A stretch of DNA of 61,522 nucleotides from assembly GCA_021779535.1 (NCBI GenBank), contig JAJYAM010000008.1, positions 1 to 61,522 of the forward strand. The letters are read 5' to 3'. Below the pieces are notes generated by a model. It was not told where the DNA came from. It made no database searches and worked only from the letters and a program-made list of their open reading frames with translations. The position numbers and the translations under genes are program-made. Of the stretch, positions 14,405-24,521 are shown one piece after another. Within the stretch, counting starts at the first letter, position 1. Every line of letters begins with the position of its first letter. This DNA is from Pseudomonadota bacterium. GTDB taxonomy: Bacteria; Pseudomonadota; Gammaproteobacteria; Steroidobacterales; Steroidobacteraceae.

Positions 14405-15564
14405 CGCGGGCGCCCCCGGCCGACGAGATCCAGGATCGCGCGCGCCGCGCTCTCGCTCGCGTCGCGCCGCAGGCTCGCGTGAATGCTCGCGAACTGGTCG
14501 ACCAGCTCCGCCCGCCGCGCCGCGTCGTCCAGCCACATCAAGAGCTCCGCTCCGATCGACTCCGGGACTATCTCGTCCTGGAAATACTCGCCGACGATGC
14601 GCCGGCCCGCAAGCAGATTCGGTTGGGCGAAAAACGGCGATTTGACCAGCCGCAGACGCCGGATCGCCCACGCGGTCGCCCGGCCGAGCCGGTACACCAC
14701 GACCATCGGCCGGCGGCACAGCGCGGCCTCGAGGCTCGCGGTCCCGGAGGCGACCAGCGCGACGTCGGCCGCGATCAGCGCGGTCTGGGCCTGCCCGTCG
14801 ATCAGCCGGACCTCGACCCCGGGTGCGCCGGCCGAGAGCGCCGCCGCGAACAGCTCCCGCGCCGCGGCAGTCGCCATCGGTGCGACGAACCGCAGCGCCG
14901 GTCGCTGCGCCGCGAGCACGCGCACCGTCGCCGCGAAGTCCGCGCCGAGGCGGCGCACCTCGCCGCGCCGGCTCCCGGGCAGCAACGCGACGATCGGCGC
15001 GGCCGGCGGCAGCGCGAGCCGCGCGCGCGCCGCGTCCCGATCGGTATGCAGCGGGATCTGATCGGCGAGCGGATGGCCGACGAAATCCGCGCGCAGTCCC
15101 TGCCCGTCGTAGAAGCGCTTCTCGAACGGCAGCAGGCACAGCACCCGGTCGACCGCCTCGCGCATCCGGCGCACCCGGTTCGGCCGCCACGCCCAGACCT
15201 GCGGGCTCACGTACTGCACCGTCTTGATCCCCGCGGCGCGCAGATCGCGCGCGAGACGCAGGTTGAACTCGGGGGAGTCGATGCCGACGAACACGTCCGG
15301 CCGCTCGGCGAGGAAGCGCCGCCGCACCCGCGCCCGCAGGCGCAACAGGCGCGGCAGCTCGCCGAGGATCTCGAACAGTCCCATCACCGCGAGCGACTCG
15401 GACGGCTCCCAGGCCTCGCAGCCCGCCGCGCGCATCTTCGGGCCGGCGACGCCGAAGCAGCGCACGTCCGGCGCGGCGCGCCGCAGCGCCTCGATCAGCC
15501 CGGCGCCGAGGGTATCCCCGGAGGCTTCGCCCGCGACCAACCCGACCCGCAATGGATCCGGCAT
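14401..15564 (-). CDS. lpxB: Lipid-A-disaccharide synthase
   Basis: 387 residues (E. coli 382). A peripheral membrane GT19 glycosyltransferase that joins UDP-2,3-diacylglucosamine with lipid X to form the lipid A disaccharide. Signatures: VGLVAGEASGDTLGAGLI at the start, then GVAGPKM, VMGLFEIL, VFVGIDSPEFN and YVSPQVWAW; the sugar-nucleotide-binding LLPGSRRGEV and VASGTASLEAAL are also present. It starts 4 bp after the lpxA stop and ends in the rnhB start. It belongs to the lpxD-fabZ-lpxA-lpxB lipid A cluster. Confidence 0.97.
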   Translation of the reverse strand: MPDPLRVGLVAGEASGDTLGAGLIEALRRAAPDVRCFGVAGPKMRAAGCEAWEPSESLAVMGLFEILGELPRLLRLRARVRRRFLAERPDVFVGIDSPEFNLRLARDLRAAGIKTVQYVSPQVWAWRPNRVRRMREAVDRVLCLLPFEKRFYDGQGLRADFVGHPLADQIPLHTDRDAARARLALPPAAPIVALLPGSRRGEVRRLGADFAATVRVLAAQRPALRFVAPMATAAARELFAAALSAGAPGVEVRLIDGQAQTALIAADVALVASGTASLEAALCRRPMVVVYRLGRATAWAIRRLRLVKSPFFAQPNLLAGRRIVGEYFQDEIVPESIGAELLMWLDDAARRAELVDQFASIHASLRRDASESAARAILDLVGRGRPR

Positions 15565-15568
15565 GCGG

Positions 15569-16339
15569 CTACCGAACGATGCTGCGCGAACTTCGCCTGA
15601 TGAAGGAGACGAACGGAGCGATTTCCGGCTGCTCGCGCGCGGCCGCGTCGAGCCGCTCGAGCGCTTCGTTGAGCTTCAAGCCCGAACGGTACAGGGTCCG
15701 GTACGCACGTCGGATGTTCAGGATCTGCGCCGGGGTGAAGCCGCGCCGCTTCAAGCCCTCGCTGTTCACGCTGTGCGGCACCGCCGGCTGGCCGATCGCC
15801 ATCACGTACGGCGGGACGTCGCGGGTGACCGCGGCGTTGTTGCCGATGAAGCAGTGGGCCCCGATCTTGGTGAACTGGTGCACCGCGGACAGGCCGCCGA
15901 AGATCACCCAGTCGCCGACCTCGACGTGACCGCCGAGCGTCGCGCAGTTCGCCATCACGATCTGGTCGCCGAGCTGGCAGTCGTGCGCGACGTGCGAGTA
16001 GGACATCAGCAGGTTGTCGTTGCCGATCCGGGTCACGCCGCGGTCGTGGGTGGTTCCGCGATTCACGGTCACGAACTCGCGAAACACGTTGCGGTCGCCG
16101 ATCTCGAGCCGGGTCGGCTCGCCGCGGTACTTCTTGTCCTGCGGCGCGTCGCCGATCGAGGCGAACTGGAAGATCTTGTTGTCGCGACCGATCCGGGTCG
16201 GTCCGTTGATCACCGCGTGCGGCCCGATCCACGTTCCCGGCCCGATCGACACGCCCGCGCCGATCACGGAGTACGGACCGATCTCGACGCCGGCGTCGAT
16301 CTCGGCCTGCGCGGACACGATCGCGCGCGGGTCGATCAC
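15569..16339 (-). CDS. lpxA: UDP-N-acetylglucosamine O-acyltransferase
   Basis: 256 residues, from a GTG at 16339 overlapping the fabZ stop (GTGA). It catalyses the first step of lipid A synthesis, moving a 3-hydroxyacyl chain from ACP to UDP-GlcNAc. The N-terminal two thirds are left-handed beta-helix hexapeptide repeats starting at IDPRAIVSAQAEIDAGVEIG; the catalytic His region is YSHVAHDCQLG; a helical C-terminal domain follows from about 190 (NSEGLKRRGF). E. coli LpxA has 262 residues. The frame is open further upstream but the GTG gives the family start. Confidence 0.97.
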   Translation of the reverse strand: MIDPRAIVSAQAEIDAGVEIGPYSVIGAGVSIGPGTWIGPHAVINGPTRIGRDNKIFQFASIGDAPQDKKYRGEPTRLEIGDRNVFREFVTVNRGTTHDRGVTRIGNDNLLMSYSHVAHDCQLGDQIVMANCATLGGHVEVGDWVIFGGLSAVHQFTKIGAHCFIGNNAAVTRDVPPYVMAIGQPAVPHSVNSEGLKRRGFTPAQILNIRRAYRTLYRSGLKLNEALERLDAAAREQPEIAPFVSFIRRSSRSIVR

Positions 16340-16815
16340 TGCGCCTCTCCGGGTTTCTCCGTCCCGCGGGTCTCCGGTGCGACCATGATCTCGGCCGCGG
16401 CGACCTCGGCGCCGTCGACCTCCGCGACGCACTGGAACTTCCAGATCCCCTTGAACGAGCGCAGCAGCGTCGCCTTCAGCACGACCTGGTCGCCGGGCTC
16501 GACCGGCTTGCGGAAGCGCGCCTTGTCGATCGCGACGAAATAGAAGCGCGTGTGGTCGTTCGGCACGACGCCGGCGGTCTTGAACGCGAGCAGCCCGCAG
16601 GTCTGCGCGAGCGCCTCGATCAGCATCACGCCCGGCATCACCGGCCGGCTCGGAAAGTGCCCGGTGAAGAACGGCTCGTCGTAGGTCACGTTCTTCAGCG
16701 CGACGATGCGCTCGCCCGGCACGCACTCGCGCACCCGGTCGACGAGCAGGAATGGATAGCGGTGCGGGAGCTGCCGCATGATCGCTTCGATATCCATGGC
16801 TATCGGTTCGCTCAT
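16336..16815 (-). CDS. fabZ: 3-hydroxyacyl-[ACP] dehydratase FabZ
   Basis: 159 residues. It dehydrates 3-hydroxyacyl-ACP in fatty acid elongation and competes with LpxA for the same 3-hydroxyacyl-ACP pool. Hot-dog fold signatures LPHRYPFLLVDRV and the catalytic GHFPSRPVMPGVMLIEALAQ (His and Glu) are intact. ATG 16815 overlaps the lpxD stop; a second in-frame Met (residue 7, MDIEAIM) could also start it and gives a length closer to E. coli (151). Confidence 0.97.
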   Translation of the reverse strand: MSEPIAMDIEAIMRQLPHRYPFLLVDRVRECVPGERIVALKNVTYDEPFFTGHFPSRPVMPGVMLIEALAQTCGLLAFKTAGVVPNDHTRFYFVAIDKARFRKPVEPGDQVVLKATLLRSFKGIWKFQCVAEVDGAEVAAAEIMVAPETRGTEKPGEAQ

Positions 16816-17855
16816 CGATCGTCCCTCGTGTTGACGTCCTCGGCGGTCCCCGCCGCCGGCTCCGACCGGGCGGACCGGTCGAGGCGGCGCAGGCGCGCCA
16901 CCGTCCGGCGCCACTCGCGCGACTCGACGATCGGGATCCCGGAAGAGTAGCTCCCGGGCGCGTGGACCGACGCGCTGACCAGCGAGAATCCCGTGATCGC
17001 GACGTCGTCGGCGATCGACAGATGCCCCGCGAATCCCACCATCCCGCCGATCATGCAGCGTTTGCCGATCGTCGTGCTGCCGGAAATCCCGGTGCACCCG
17101 GCGATCGCGGTGTGCGCGCCGATCCGCACGTTGTGGGCGACCTGGATATGGTTGTCGAGCTTCACGCCGTCCTCGATCACCGTGTCGTCGATCGCGCCGC
17201 GGTCGATCGTGGTGTTCGCGCCGATCTCGACGTCGTCGCCGATGCGCACCGTGCCGAGCTGCGGCACTTTCGTCCACGCGCCGCGGTCCTGCGCGAAACC
17301 GAACCCGTCGGCGCCGATCACCGCGCCGGGGTGGATCAGGCCGCGCGCACCGACGACCACGCCCGCACACACGACCGCGCGCGCGAGCAGCCGCGTGTCG
17401 TCGCCGAGCCGCGCGCCGCGCTCGACGACCGCGCCGGGACCGATGCTCACCCGCTCACCGAGCTGCGCGCCCGCCTCGATCAGCGCGAACGGCCCGACCG
17501 AGGCCGAGCGCGGTACCAGCGCGTCCGGCGCGACCACCGCGCTCGGGTGCACGCCCGGCGCGGCCGCCGGCGGCGGATGCAGGAGCATCGCGATCCGCGC
17601 GTACGCCAGGTACGGGTTCGGATCGATCAGCGCGGCCACCGGGCAGTCGGCCGCGTCCTCGGCGGCGAGCACGACCGCGGTCGCGCCGGTCAGCGCGAGC
17701 TGCCGCCGGTAGCGGCGGTTCGCGAGGAAGCTGACCGCGCCCGCGGTCGCGCCGGCGAGCGTCGCGACGTGCGAAACCGCCAGGTCCGGATCGCCGCGCA
17801 ACCCGAGCCCGAACCGCACCGCGAGCTCACCTAGCGGGAAGTCGCCGGTCTGCAC
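16812..17855 (-). CDS. lpxD: UDP-3-O-(3-hydroxyacyl)glucosamine N-acyltransferase
   Basis: 347 residues (E. coli 341), third step of lipid A synthesis. The N-terminal uridine-binding domain (about 1-100) includes GAVSFLANRRYRRQL and IDPNPYLAYARI; the central hexapeptide beta-helix runs from about 105 to 315, with the catalytic His region IQVAHNVRIG. Lies between skp and fabZ as in E. coli, 40 bp after skp. Confidence 0.96.
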   Translation of the reverse strand: MQTGDFPLGELAVRFGLGLRGDPDLAVSHVATLAGATAGAVSFLANRRYRRQLALTGATAVVLAAEDAADCPVAALIDPNPYLAYARIAMLLHPPPAAAPGVHPSAVVAPDALVPRSASVGPFALIEAGAQLGERVSIGPGAVVERGARLGDDTRLLARAVVCAGVVVGARGLIHPGAVIGADGFGFAQDRGAWTKVPQLGTVRIGDDVEIGANTTIDRGAIDDTVIEDGVKLDNHIQVAHNVRIGAHTAIAGCTGISGSTTIGKRCMIGGMVGFAGHLSIADDVAITGFSLVSASVHAPGSYSSGIPIVESREWRRTVARLRRLDRSARSEPAAGTAEDVNTRDDR

Positions 17856-17895
17856 GCGCGTGCTCGATCCGCGGTCGAATCGGCCTCGGCGGCGG

Positions 17896-18456
17896 CTACT
17901 GCGGGCCGCCGGGCTGCTTCGCGGTTCCGGCCGGAACGGCCGCCGGCTTCGTCATCAGGAGTGCGAGCACGCCCGGGGTGATGTCGTAGCTCGGTTTGGC
18001 GAAGAACACGCCGTCGCCGAGCACCAGGTCGTAACCCTTCGAGCGCGCGTAGTCCTGGATCTCCTGGAGCAGGAAGCGCTGCACGCGGCCGAGCTCCTCG
18101 TTGCGCTGCGCGGAGACGTCGTCCTGGAACGCGCTCGCCTTCGCCTGGAAATCGCGCTGCTCGTCGCGCAGCGCGTCCTCGGTCTTCACGCGTTCCGCAT
18201 CGGCCATCATCGGGCCGTTCTTCTGCAGATTCGCGTCCTTCGCCTTGAGGTCGTTCTGCATCTCGAGGAGCTTGCGGCGCCGCGCCGAGAACTCGTTCTG
18301 CAGCAACTGCATCGCGTGCTTGGTCTGCGGCGCTTGCTGCAGGAGTTGTTGGAAATTCACGACGGCGATTTTGGTCTCCGCGCTCGCGGCCTGGGCGACG
18401 GCGATCGCGCACAGGCACAGCGCGAGCAACGGAAGACGGCGGGTCAGGGTCGACAT
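17896..18456 (-). CDS. skp: Periplasmic chaperone Skp/OmpH
   Basis: 186 residues with a Sec signal peptide (about 1-26, cleavage after AASA). The mature start KIAVVNFQQLLQQAP is the family signature; the middle (about 50-130) is a strongly charged coiled coil that forms the tentacles of the Skp trimer, and DLVLGDGVFFAKPSYDIT is the conserved C-terminal body. It carries unfolded outer-membrane proteins across the periplasm to BamA, encoded just upstream. It is slightly longer than E. coli Skp (161) because of a Pro/Ala-rich tail. Confidence 0.94.
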   Translation of the reverse strand: MSTLTRRLPLLALCLCAIAVAQAASAETKIAVVNFQQLLQQAPQTKHAMQLLQNEFSARRRKLLEMQNDLKAKDANLQKNGPMMADAERVKTEDALRDEQRDFQAKASAFQDDVSAQRNEELGRVQRFLLQEIQDYARSKGYDLVLGDGVFFAKPSYDITPGVLALLMTKPAAVPAGTAKQPGGPQ

Positions 18457-18489
18457 AATGACTTTAGAAACCTCGCAGGCTGATGGGGG

Positions 18490-21057
18490 TCAAAACGCTT
18501 GTCCAATGGAAAACTGAAACCGCTCCGTCTGGTCGCCGAACTGGACTGTATTCCCCTGGAACGGGTTCAACGGAATGGCGTACGAGAATCGAAACAATCC
18601 GAGCGGCGCGAGCCACTCCACCGCGACGCCGGTCGATCGTTTTAAGTTAGCATAACTGAAATGATAGTTCACCGGCGTCGTGTCGTCGACGCCGAGGAAG
18701 CGGATCTTGTTGCCGGTCTGGAACACGTTGCCGATGTCGTAGAACAGGCTTACCCGGGCCGCGCTCTCCCATTTCGCCGGGACCGGCAGCACGAGCTCCA
18801 GGCGGTTCACGGTCAACAGGTTGCCGCCGTAAGGGTTGCCGATCCCGATGTTGTCGCGCGGGCCGAGGGTCGCCTCGCGGAACCCGCGGACGCTGTCCGG
18901 GCCGCCGGCGTAGTAATTGAGGTACGGGGGCAGCCCCGTGGTGTGGCCGAGCGCGGACGCATAGTCGACCTGCAGGTTGTCGGTCAGCAGGAACCGGCCC
19001 CACAGCGGCTGGTACTTCTTGAACGCGTAGGAGAGCGCATAGTAGCGCACGCCGCTCGGCGGGATCGAGACCCGCGCGGTGAGTGCGTTGCGCATGCCCT
19101 TGGTCGCGAACAGCGCCCTGTTCCGCGAGTCCATCGACCAGCCCGCGGTGAGCTCGTAGGTGTAGAAGTCCGAGCCATACACCGTGTACGGGCTGTCGAG
19201 CGAGTTCACGACGCCGTCGCCGTTGGTGTCGGCGAGCACGCGCGAGAACGTGCTGCCGTTCGAGCGCACCCAGTCGACCGCCTGTTGCGCGCTGTAACCC
19301 TGCGAGGTCACGAGCGAGTTCTTGTTCGCCGACAAGCCGAGCTCGACGTACTGGAACTCGGAGATCGGATACGCGTAGGTGAGCGCCGCGGTCAGCTGCT
19401 TCGTGCCGAACACCGACGAGGAGGACACGAACTGCGTGACGTCCCGGTAGGTGAACGACGCGGTCCGCGACACCCCGTCGATCGTCGTGTAGGGGTTCGT
19501 CTCCGAGAACGTGTAGGTCTTCGCGTACTTGCCCGCATTCACGTCGACCGCGATCCGGTCGCCGGTGCCGAGGAAATTGCTGTGCGCGAAGTTCACGTTC
19601 AGGCTGACCCCGTACGCGCCGGAGTAGCCGATGCCGCCGCCGAACTGGCCCGGCAGGCCCTGCTTGATCTTGTAGTTCACGTCCACCATGTCGGCGCTGC
19701 CCGGCACGGGAACCATCTTGTAGCTCACCTTCTTCACGTACGGCAGGCGCTGGATGCGCTGCTTGGATCGCTGGAGCGCCGAGTTCGACACCCAGCCGCC
19801 CTCGAGCTGGCGCATCTCGCGACGCAGCACCTCGTCGTTGATCGAGGACTCGTTGGTGAAGTTGACGTGGCGGACGTAGACGCGGTTGCCGGGCTCGACG
19901 TAGAAGGTGAGCGACACGGTCTTGGTCTTCTCGTCGGCGGTCGGCACCGGCTCGACCTTCGAGAACGCGTAACCGTCCGCGCCGAGGCGGTAGCGGATCG
20001 CCTCCTGCGAGTTGCTGATCAGCTTGCGGTCGAACACGTCGCCCGGCTTGATCTGCAGGAGCTTCGCGAGTGTCGCCTGCGGCACGACCATCGTACCGGC
20101 GAGCTTGACCTTCGAGACCCGGAACACGTCACCCTGGTGAATGTTCACCGTGATGTACATGTTGTGCTTCGCCGGCGAGATCTGCACCTGGGTCGAGTCG
20201 ATCTGGAAGTTCGCGTAGCCGCGGTCCATGTAGTACGAACGGATGCGCTCGAGGTCGCCCTGCAGCGTCTCACGCGAGTACCGGTCGTCCTGCTTGTACC
20301 AGGACAGCCAGTTCGGCGTCTTCAGGTGCAGCGTATCGAGGACCGTCTTGTCCTTGAACGCGGTGTTCCCGACGATGTTGATCTCGCGGATCACCGCGCG
20401 CTTGCCCTCGACGATGTGGATCGCGATGTCGACCTTGTTGCCGGGCCGCGGCGTCACCGTCGTCTGCAGCTGCACCGCGTACTTGCCGCGGCTGAAATAC
20501 TGGTCGGTCAGGTACTGCTTGACCTCGTCGAGGACCGAGCGGTCGAAGATCTTGCCTTCCGCGAGGCCGACGTCGCGCAGGCTGCGCTTGAGCTGCGGCG
20601 TCTTGATGTCCTTGTTGCCCTTGATCGTGAATTTCTCGATCGACGGTCGCTCGATCACCACCACGAGGAGCGTGTTGCCCACGCGGCGCATCTGCACGTC
20701 GCGGAAGAAGCCGGTCGCGTACAGCGCCCGCATCGCTTCGCGGATCCGGTGCGGGTTCAGCCGGTCGCCGATGTTCACGGGCAGGTAGTTGAACACCGTG
20801 CCTTCGGAGATGCGCTGCAGACCGATCACGCGGATGTCGCCGACGACGAAATCGGCCGGATTCTCGGCGGTCGGAGCGGCCGCCTCGGCCGGTGCCGTGC
20901 CCGCCTCGGCCGGTGCCGCAGTCGCCTCGGCCGGTGCGGTCGGACCCGCCGTGGTCGGCGCCCGCGGCGCCGGGCCGCCGCTCGCCTGCGCGTGCACGAC
21001 CGTGACCGGCTGGGCGGCAAGCGCCGCCGCTCCTAGGAGCGCGAGTTCAAGCCGCAC
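18490..21057 (-). CDS. bamA: Outer membrane assembly factor BamA
   Basis: 855 residues (E. coli 810), the beta-barrel insertase of the outer membrane. A signal peptide covers about 1-23; then comes an unusual Ala/Pro/Thr/Glu-rich linker (26-68) before the first POTRA domain (FVVGDIRVIGLQRISEGTV). Five POTRA domains run to about 460 and a 16-strand barrel follows, with the conserved GGPDSVRGF (lid-loop VRGF motif) and a C-terminal beta-signal ending in Phe (FQFSIGQAF). The GTG at 21057 is the only good start; it gives a signal peptide with just one Arg, so the exact start is less certain. 91 bp follow rseP. Confidence 0.96.
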   Translation of the reverse strand: MRLELALLGAAALAAQPVTVVHAQASGGPAPRAPTTAGPTAPAEATAAPAEAGTAPAEAAAPTAENPADFVVGDIRVIGLQRISEGTVFNYLPVNIGDRLNPHRIREAMRALYATGFFRDVQMRRVGNTLLVVVIERPSIEKFTIKGNKDIKTPQLKRSLRDVGLAEGKIFDRSVLDEVKQYLTDQYFSRGKYAVQLQTTVTPRPGNKVDIAIHIVEGKRAVIREINIVGNTAFKDKTVLDTLHLKTPNWLSWYKQDDRYSRETLQGDLERIRSYYMDRGYANFQIDSTQVQISPAKHNMYITVNIHQGDVFRVSKVKLAGTMVVPQATLAKLLQIKPGDVFDRKLISNSQEAIRYRLGADGYAFSKVEPVPTADEKTKTVSLTFYVEPGNRVYVRHVNFTNESSINDEVLRREMRQLEGGWVSNSALQRSKQRIQRLPYVKKVSYKMVPVPGSADMVDVNYKIKQGLPGQFGGGIGYSGAYGVSLNVNFAHSNFLGTGDRIAVDVNAGKYAKTYTFSETNPYTTIDGVSRTASFTYRDVTQFVSSSSVFGTKQLTAALTYAYPISEFQYVELGLSANKNSLVTSQGYSAQQAVDWVRSNGSTFSRVLADTNGDGVVNSLDSPYTVYGSDFYTYELTAGWSMDSRNRALFATKGMRNALTARVSIPPSGVRYYALSYAFKKYQPLWGRFLLTDNLQVDYASALGHTTGLPPYLNYYAGGPDSVRGFREATLGPRDNIGIGNPYGGNLLTVNRLELVLPVPAKWESAARVSLFYDIGNVFQTGNKIRFLGVDDTTPVNYHFSYANLKRSTGVAVEWLAPLGLFRFSYAIPLNPFQGNTVQFGDQTERFQFSIGQAF
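20872..20937 (-). repeat. PAEA-type repeat linker inside bamA
   Basis: Residues 41-62 of BamA contain APAEATA, APAEAGT and APAEAAA in succession, encoded by near-identical DNA units with the common core gcctcggccggtgc on the plus strand. It is a low-complexity tether between signal peptide and POTRA1, not a known domain. Confidence 0.6.
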
Positions 21058-21148
21058 GCGGGTCGAACCGGTCGCAACGGTGGAGAGCGGCGCGGCCGGC
21101 CGGCCGCGTCGAACGAGCCTCGATATCAGGATTTCGCATGGTTTCCCG

Positions 21149-22519
21149 TCAGTTCCAATGTCTCGATAGATCGTTGTAGAACGCGAGGCTCATCAACAGA
21201 ACCAGCAACGCGATGCCGACCTGTTGACCCAGGATCTGCATTCTCTCCGAAAGCGGGCTCCCTTTGATCCCCTCGATCACTTGATAGAGCACCTGGCCGC
21301 CGTCGAGCAGCGGCACCGGTACGAGGTTCAGCACCCCGAGGCTCACGCTGATCACGGCGAGGAACGACAGGAACGCGCTGAACCCCAGGTACAGGCTGAT
21401 CCCGGCGAACTCGGCGATGCTGATCGGCCCGCTGATGTTGCGCGCCGACACCTCGCCGGTGACGATCCGCCAGAGCATCTGCACCGTGACCGCGGACATC
21501 TCCCAGGTCCGCTGGACGCCGACCGCGAGCGCCGCGACGGGTCCGGAGCGGCGGCGCACGACCATTGCCGGCGGCCAGTGGAGCGGTCCCTCCGAGATCG
21601 TGATCCCGAGCCGTCCGATCGTCGCACCGTTCACGCGCACCGCCGGCACCGTGACCGCGAGCGACCGCAGCGTTCCGCCGCGCTCGACCTCGATCGTCGT
21701 CGGCCGGCCCGCGGCCGCGGCGATCGCCGCGACGAACTGGCTGCCGTTCGCGAGCGGGCGTCCGTCGACCGCGACCAGCCGATCGCCCGCCCGCAAGCCC
21801 GCGCGCGCCCCCGCGCTACCCGGCGGCACCGTGCGCACGACCGTCGTCGCGGTCCCGCTCGCGAGATCGAAGCCGAGCCCCGGCAGGAGCTTGCCCGGCA
21901 CGGTCAGCGCGATCCGATCGCCGTGGTAGCGCAGCGTGACCCAGTGCGCGGCCCCGCCCGCCGGGCGCACCCGCAACGGCACCGCACCGCCGCCGGAGAA
22001 CCGTTCGAGCAGCGCGATCTGCAACTCACCGGTATCGGGCGTGGGGTGATCGCCGACCTCGAGGATCTGATCGCCGGCCACGAGGCCAGCGCTCGCCGCG
22101 GGCGACCCCGGGCGCACCTCGCCGACGACCGGCTTGATCGCCTGGGTGCCGATCATCGCGATCACCGCGTACAGCAGCACCGCGAACAGCAGGTTCATCG
22201 TCGGGCCGGCGACGAGCACCGCGATCCGCTGCCAGATCGGCCGGCGGGTGAACGAACGCGGCAGCTCCTCGGTGGGGACCTCGCCCTCGCGCTCGTCGAG
22301 CAGCTTCACGTAACCGCCGAGCGGGATCGCCGCGATGCAGTATTCGGTGCGGTCCGGCCCTGCGCCGATCCGCTTGATGATCGGCTTGCCGAACCCGACG
22401 CTGAACCGCAGCACCTTGAAGCCGAGGCGCTTCGCGACCCAGTAGTGGCCGAACTCGTGCACCGTGACCAGGATGCCGATCGCGAACAGGAACGCGCCCA
22501 AAAACACCAAGTAAGTCAT
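21149..22519 (-). CDS. rseP: Site-2 protease RseP
   Basis: 456 residues, inner-membrane zinc metalloprotease that cuts the anti-sigma factor RseA after DegS and clears signal-peptide remnants. Active-site motif HEFGH is in the first transmembrane helix (about residues 22-26); two periplasmic PDZ domains occupy about 115-200 and 205-290; the third metal ligand lies in [15 protein letters not shown] near residue 400; the last transmembrane helix is at about 430-448. Length matches E. coli RseP (450). Stop of rseP and the next genes dxr/cdsA lie in the order cdsA-dxr-rseP-bamA; the ATG overlaps the dxr stop. Confidence 0.97.
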   Translation of the reverse strand: MTYLVFLGAFLFAIGILVTVHEFGHYWVAKRLGFKVLRFSVGFGKPIIKRIGAGPDRTEYCIAAIPLGGYVKLLDEREGEVPTEELPRSFTRRPIWQRIAVLVAGPTMNLLFAVLLYAVIAMIGTQAIKPVVGEVRPGSPAASAGLVAGDQILEVGDHPTPDTGELQIALLERFSGGGAVPLRVRPAGGAAHWVTLRYHGDRIALTVPGKLLPGLGFDLASGTATTVVRTVPPGSAGARAGLRAGDRLVAVDGRPLANGSQFVAAIAAAAGRPTTIEVERGGTLRSLAVTVPAVRVNGATIGRLGITISEGPLHWPPAMVVRRRSGPVAALAVGVQRTWEMSAVTVQMLWRIVTGEVSARNISGPISIAEFAGISLYLGFSAFLSFLAVISVSLGVLNLVPVPLLDGGQVLYQVIEGIKGSPLSERMQILGQQVGIALLVLLMSLAFYNDLSRHWN

Positions 22520-23715
22520 ACGAGTGCCCCCCGCGCGGTCTCGATCGTCGCGGCGGCGAGCCGCCGCGCGGCCGCGTCGGCGTCCAACACGTCGTCGAGA
22601 GTGCGGACCGCGCGGGATTCGAGGCGCTGCAATACCTCGTCAATGACCGTCGTGATCGCGGTAAAGTTCAAGCCCCCGTCGAGGAATGCCTGCACCGCGA
22701 CCTCGTTCGCGGCGTTCAGCACCGCGGGCGCGGTGCCGCCGGCGCGGGCCGCGGCCCGCGCGAGCCCGAGACTCGGGAAGCGGGCGTGGTCCGGCGCCTC
22801 GAAATCCAGCCGCGCGACCGCGGCGAGGTCGAGGGCGGCGACCCCCGACTCGATCCGTTCCGGCCATGCGAGCGCCTGCGCGATCGGGGTGCGCATGTCG
22901 GGCGCGCCGAGCTGCGCGAGCACCGAACCGTCGACGTAACGGACCAGCGAATGCACCACGCTCTGCGGATGCACGACGACCTCGACCTCGGCCTCCGGCA
23001 GGCCGAACAGCCAGGTCGCCTCGATCACCTCGAGCCCCTTGTTCATCAGCGTCGCCGAGTCCACCGAGATCTTGCGGCCCATCTTCCACTTCGGATGGGC
23101 GCAAGCCTCGTCCGGGGTCACCCGCGACAGCCGCGCGGGGTCGGTCGTGCGGAACGGGCCGCCGGAGGCGGTCAGGATCACGTGGGTCACGCCCGGCGCG
23201 GGCTCGCCCGGCAGGTAGCGCGCCGGCATGCACTGGAAGATCGCGTTGTGCTCGCTGTCGATCGGGATCAGCGCGGCACCGGCCGGGCGCACCTCGTCGA
23301 TCAACAAGCGCCCCGCCATCACCAGCGCCTCCTTGTTCGCGAGCAGCACCCGCTTGCCGGCGCGCACCGCGGCGAGCGTCGGCATCAGTCCCGCGGCGCC
23401 GACGATCGCGGCCATCACCGTGTCGACGTCCGCGGCGGCGACCGCGGCCGCGACCGCCTCGGCGCCGCTCTCGACGCGCGCCGGCGAGCCGGCCGCGCGC
23501 AACGCCTCGCGGGCGTGCGCGGCCGCGACGGGCTCGGTCAGGATCACGACGTCCGGCCGGCAGGCGAGCGCCTGCTCGACGATCTTGCGCCAGCTCGCCC
23601 GGGCGACGAGCGCGCGCACGCGGTAACGGTCCGGATGGCGCGCGATCACGTCGAGCGTGCTCAGCCCGATGCTCCCGGTCGAGCCGAGGATCGCGACGCC
23701 GTGCACCGGGCTCAC
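22516..23715 (-). CDS. dxr: 1-deoxy-D-xylulose 5-phosphate reductoisomerase
   Basis: 399 residues (E. coli 398), second step of the MEP isoprenoid pathway, making MEP with NADPH. The NADPH-binding [15 protein letters not shown] opens the protein; catalytic segments [14 protein letters not shown] and LTASGGPFR are present, as is [24 protein letters not shown] at 23715 overlaps the cdsA stop (GTGA); a second GTG three codons later is a possible start. It sits between cdsA and rseP as in Pseudomonas, not after frr as in E. coli. Confidence 0.97.
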   Translation of the reverse strand: MSPVHGVAILGSTGSIGLSTLDVIARHPDRYRVRALVARASWRKIVEQALACRPDVVILTEPVAAAHAREALRAAGSPARVESGAEAVAAAVAAADVDTVMAAIVGAAGLMPTLAAVRAGKRVLLANKEALVMAGRLLIDEVRPAGAALIPIDSEHNAIFQCMPARYLPGEPAPGVTHVILTASGGPFRTTDPARLSRVTPDEACAHPKWKMGRKISVDSATLMNKGLEVIEATWLFGLPEAEVEVVVHPQSVVHSLVRYVDGSVLAQLGAPDMRTPIAQALAWPERIESGVAALDLAAVARLDFEAPDHARFPSLGLARAAARAGGTAPAVLNAANEVAVQAFLDGGLNFTAITTVIDEVLQRLESRAVRTLDDVLDADAAARRLAAATIETARGALV

Positions 23716-24521
23716 GCGAGCAGCCTCGCGCCGAACAGCCCGAGCGCGAACAGCGGAGCCGCCGCGGTCACGCTGTCGATGCGGTCGAGGATCCCGCCGT
23801 GGCCCGGCAGCAGCGCGCTGCTGTCCTTGAGGCCCGCGGCGCGCTTGAACATGCTCTCGGTGAGGTCGCCGACGATCGAGAACAATCCGACCGCGCAGCC
23901 GAAACCGACCGCGCCGACCACCGGACGGCGGAACACCACGGCCGCGCATCCCGCGATCGCCGCGACCACGACCATCCCGCCGATGAAGCCTTCCCAGGTC
24001 TTGCTCGGGCTCACTCGCGGCGCGAGCTTCAGCCGGCCGAAGCGCCGGCCCGCGAAGAACGCGCCGATGTCGGCGCCGAACACCAGGAACAGCAGCCACA
24101 GCACCGCGTCCGGACCCGACACCGCACCGCGCGACGCCGCGACCCGCGCGAGCGCGACGAACGCCGGCACCAGCACCGGAACGCCGCAGAGCAGCGCGAG
24201 CACCGGCTTCTGCCGGTCGGGCGCGAGCGACAACCAGAGGAACGCGACGACCCACCAGGCGCACGCGCCCAGCAGGAGCGTGCGCAGGTGCGCGGGCGAG
24301 GCGCTGTAGCGCCAGCCGAGCGCGAGCAGCGCGCCGATCGCGAGCGCGTAGGCCGCGCGCGCCGCGGGCGCACGCCAGCCGCCGAAGCCCGCCCACTCCC
24401 ACGCGCCGCCGACGAACGCGAGGCCGAACGCCGCGCGCGTCGCGGCCGGCGGCAGCGCGAACAGCACGACGAGCAGTGCGCCGCCGAGGATCAGCGCGGT
24501 CAGGATGCGCACCTTAAGCAT
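23712..24521 (-). CDS. cdsA: Phosphatidate cytidylyltransferase
   Basis: 269 residues, polytopic inner-membrane protein with about seven to eight hydrophobic helices. It makes CDP-diacylglycerol, the precursor of all phospholipids. The C-terminal family signature is present as [12 protein letters not shown] and then [18 protein letters not shown] with [13 protein letters not shown], holding the metal-binding acidic residues. ATG 24521 lies 8 bp inside uppS. E. coli CdsA is 285. Confidence 0.95.
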   Translation of the reverse strand: MLKVRILTALILGGALLVVLFALPPAATRAAFGLAFVGGAWEWAGFGGWRAPAARAAYALAIGALLALGWRYSASPAHLRTLLLGACAWWVVAFLWLSLAPDRQKPVLALLCGVPVLVPAFVALARVAASRGAVSGPDAVLWLLFLVFGADIGAFFAGRRFGRLKLAPRVSPSKTWEGFIGGMVVVAAIAGCAAVVFRRPVVGAVGFGCAVGLFSIVGDLTESMFKRAAGLKDSSALLPGHGGILDRIDSVTAAAPLFALGLFGARLLA

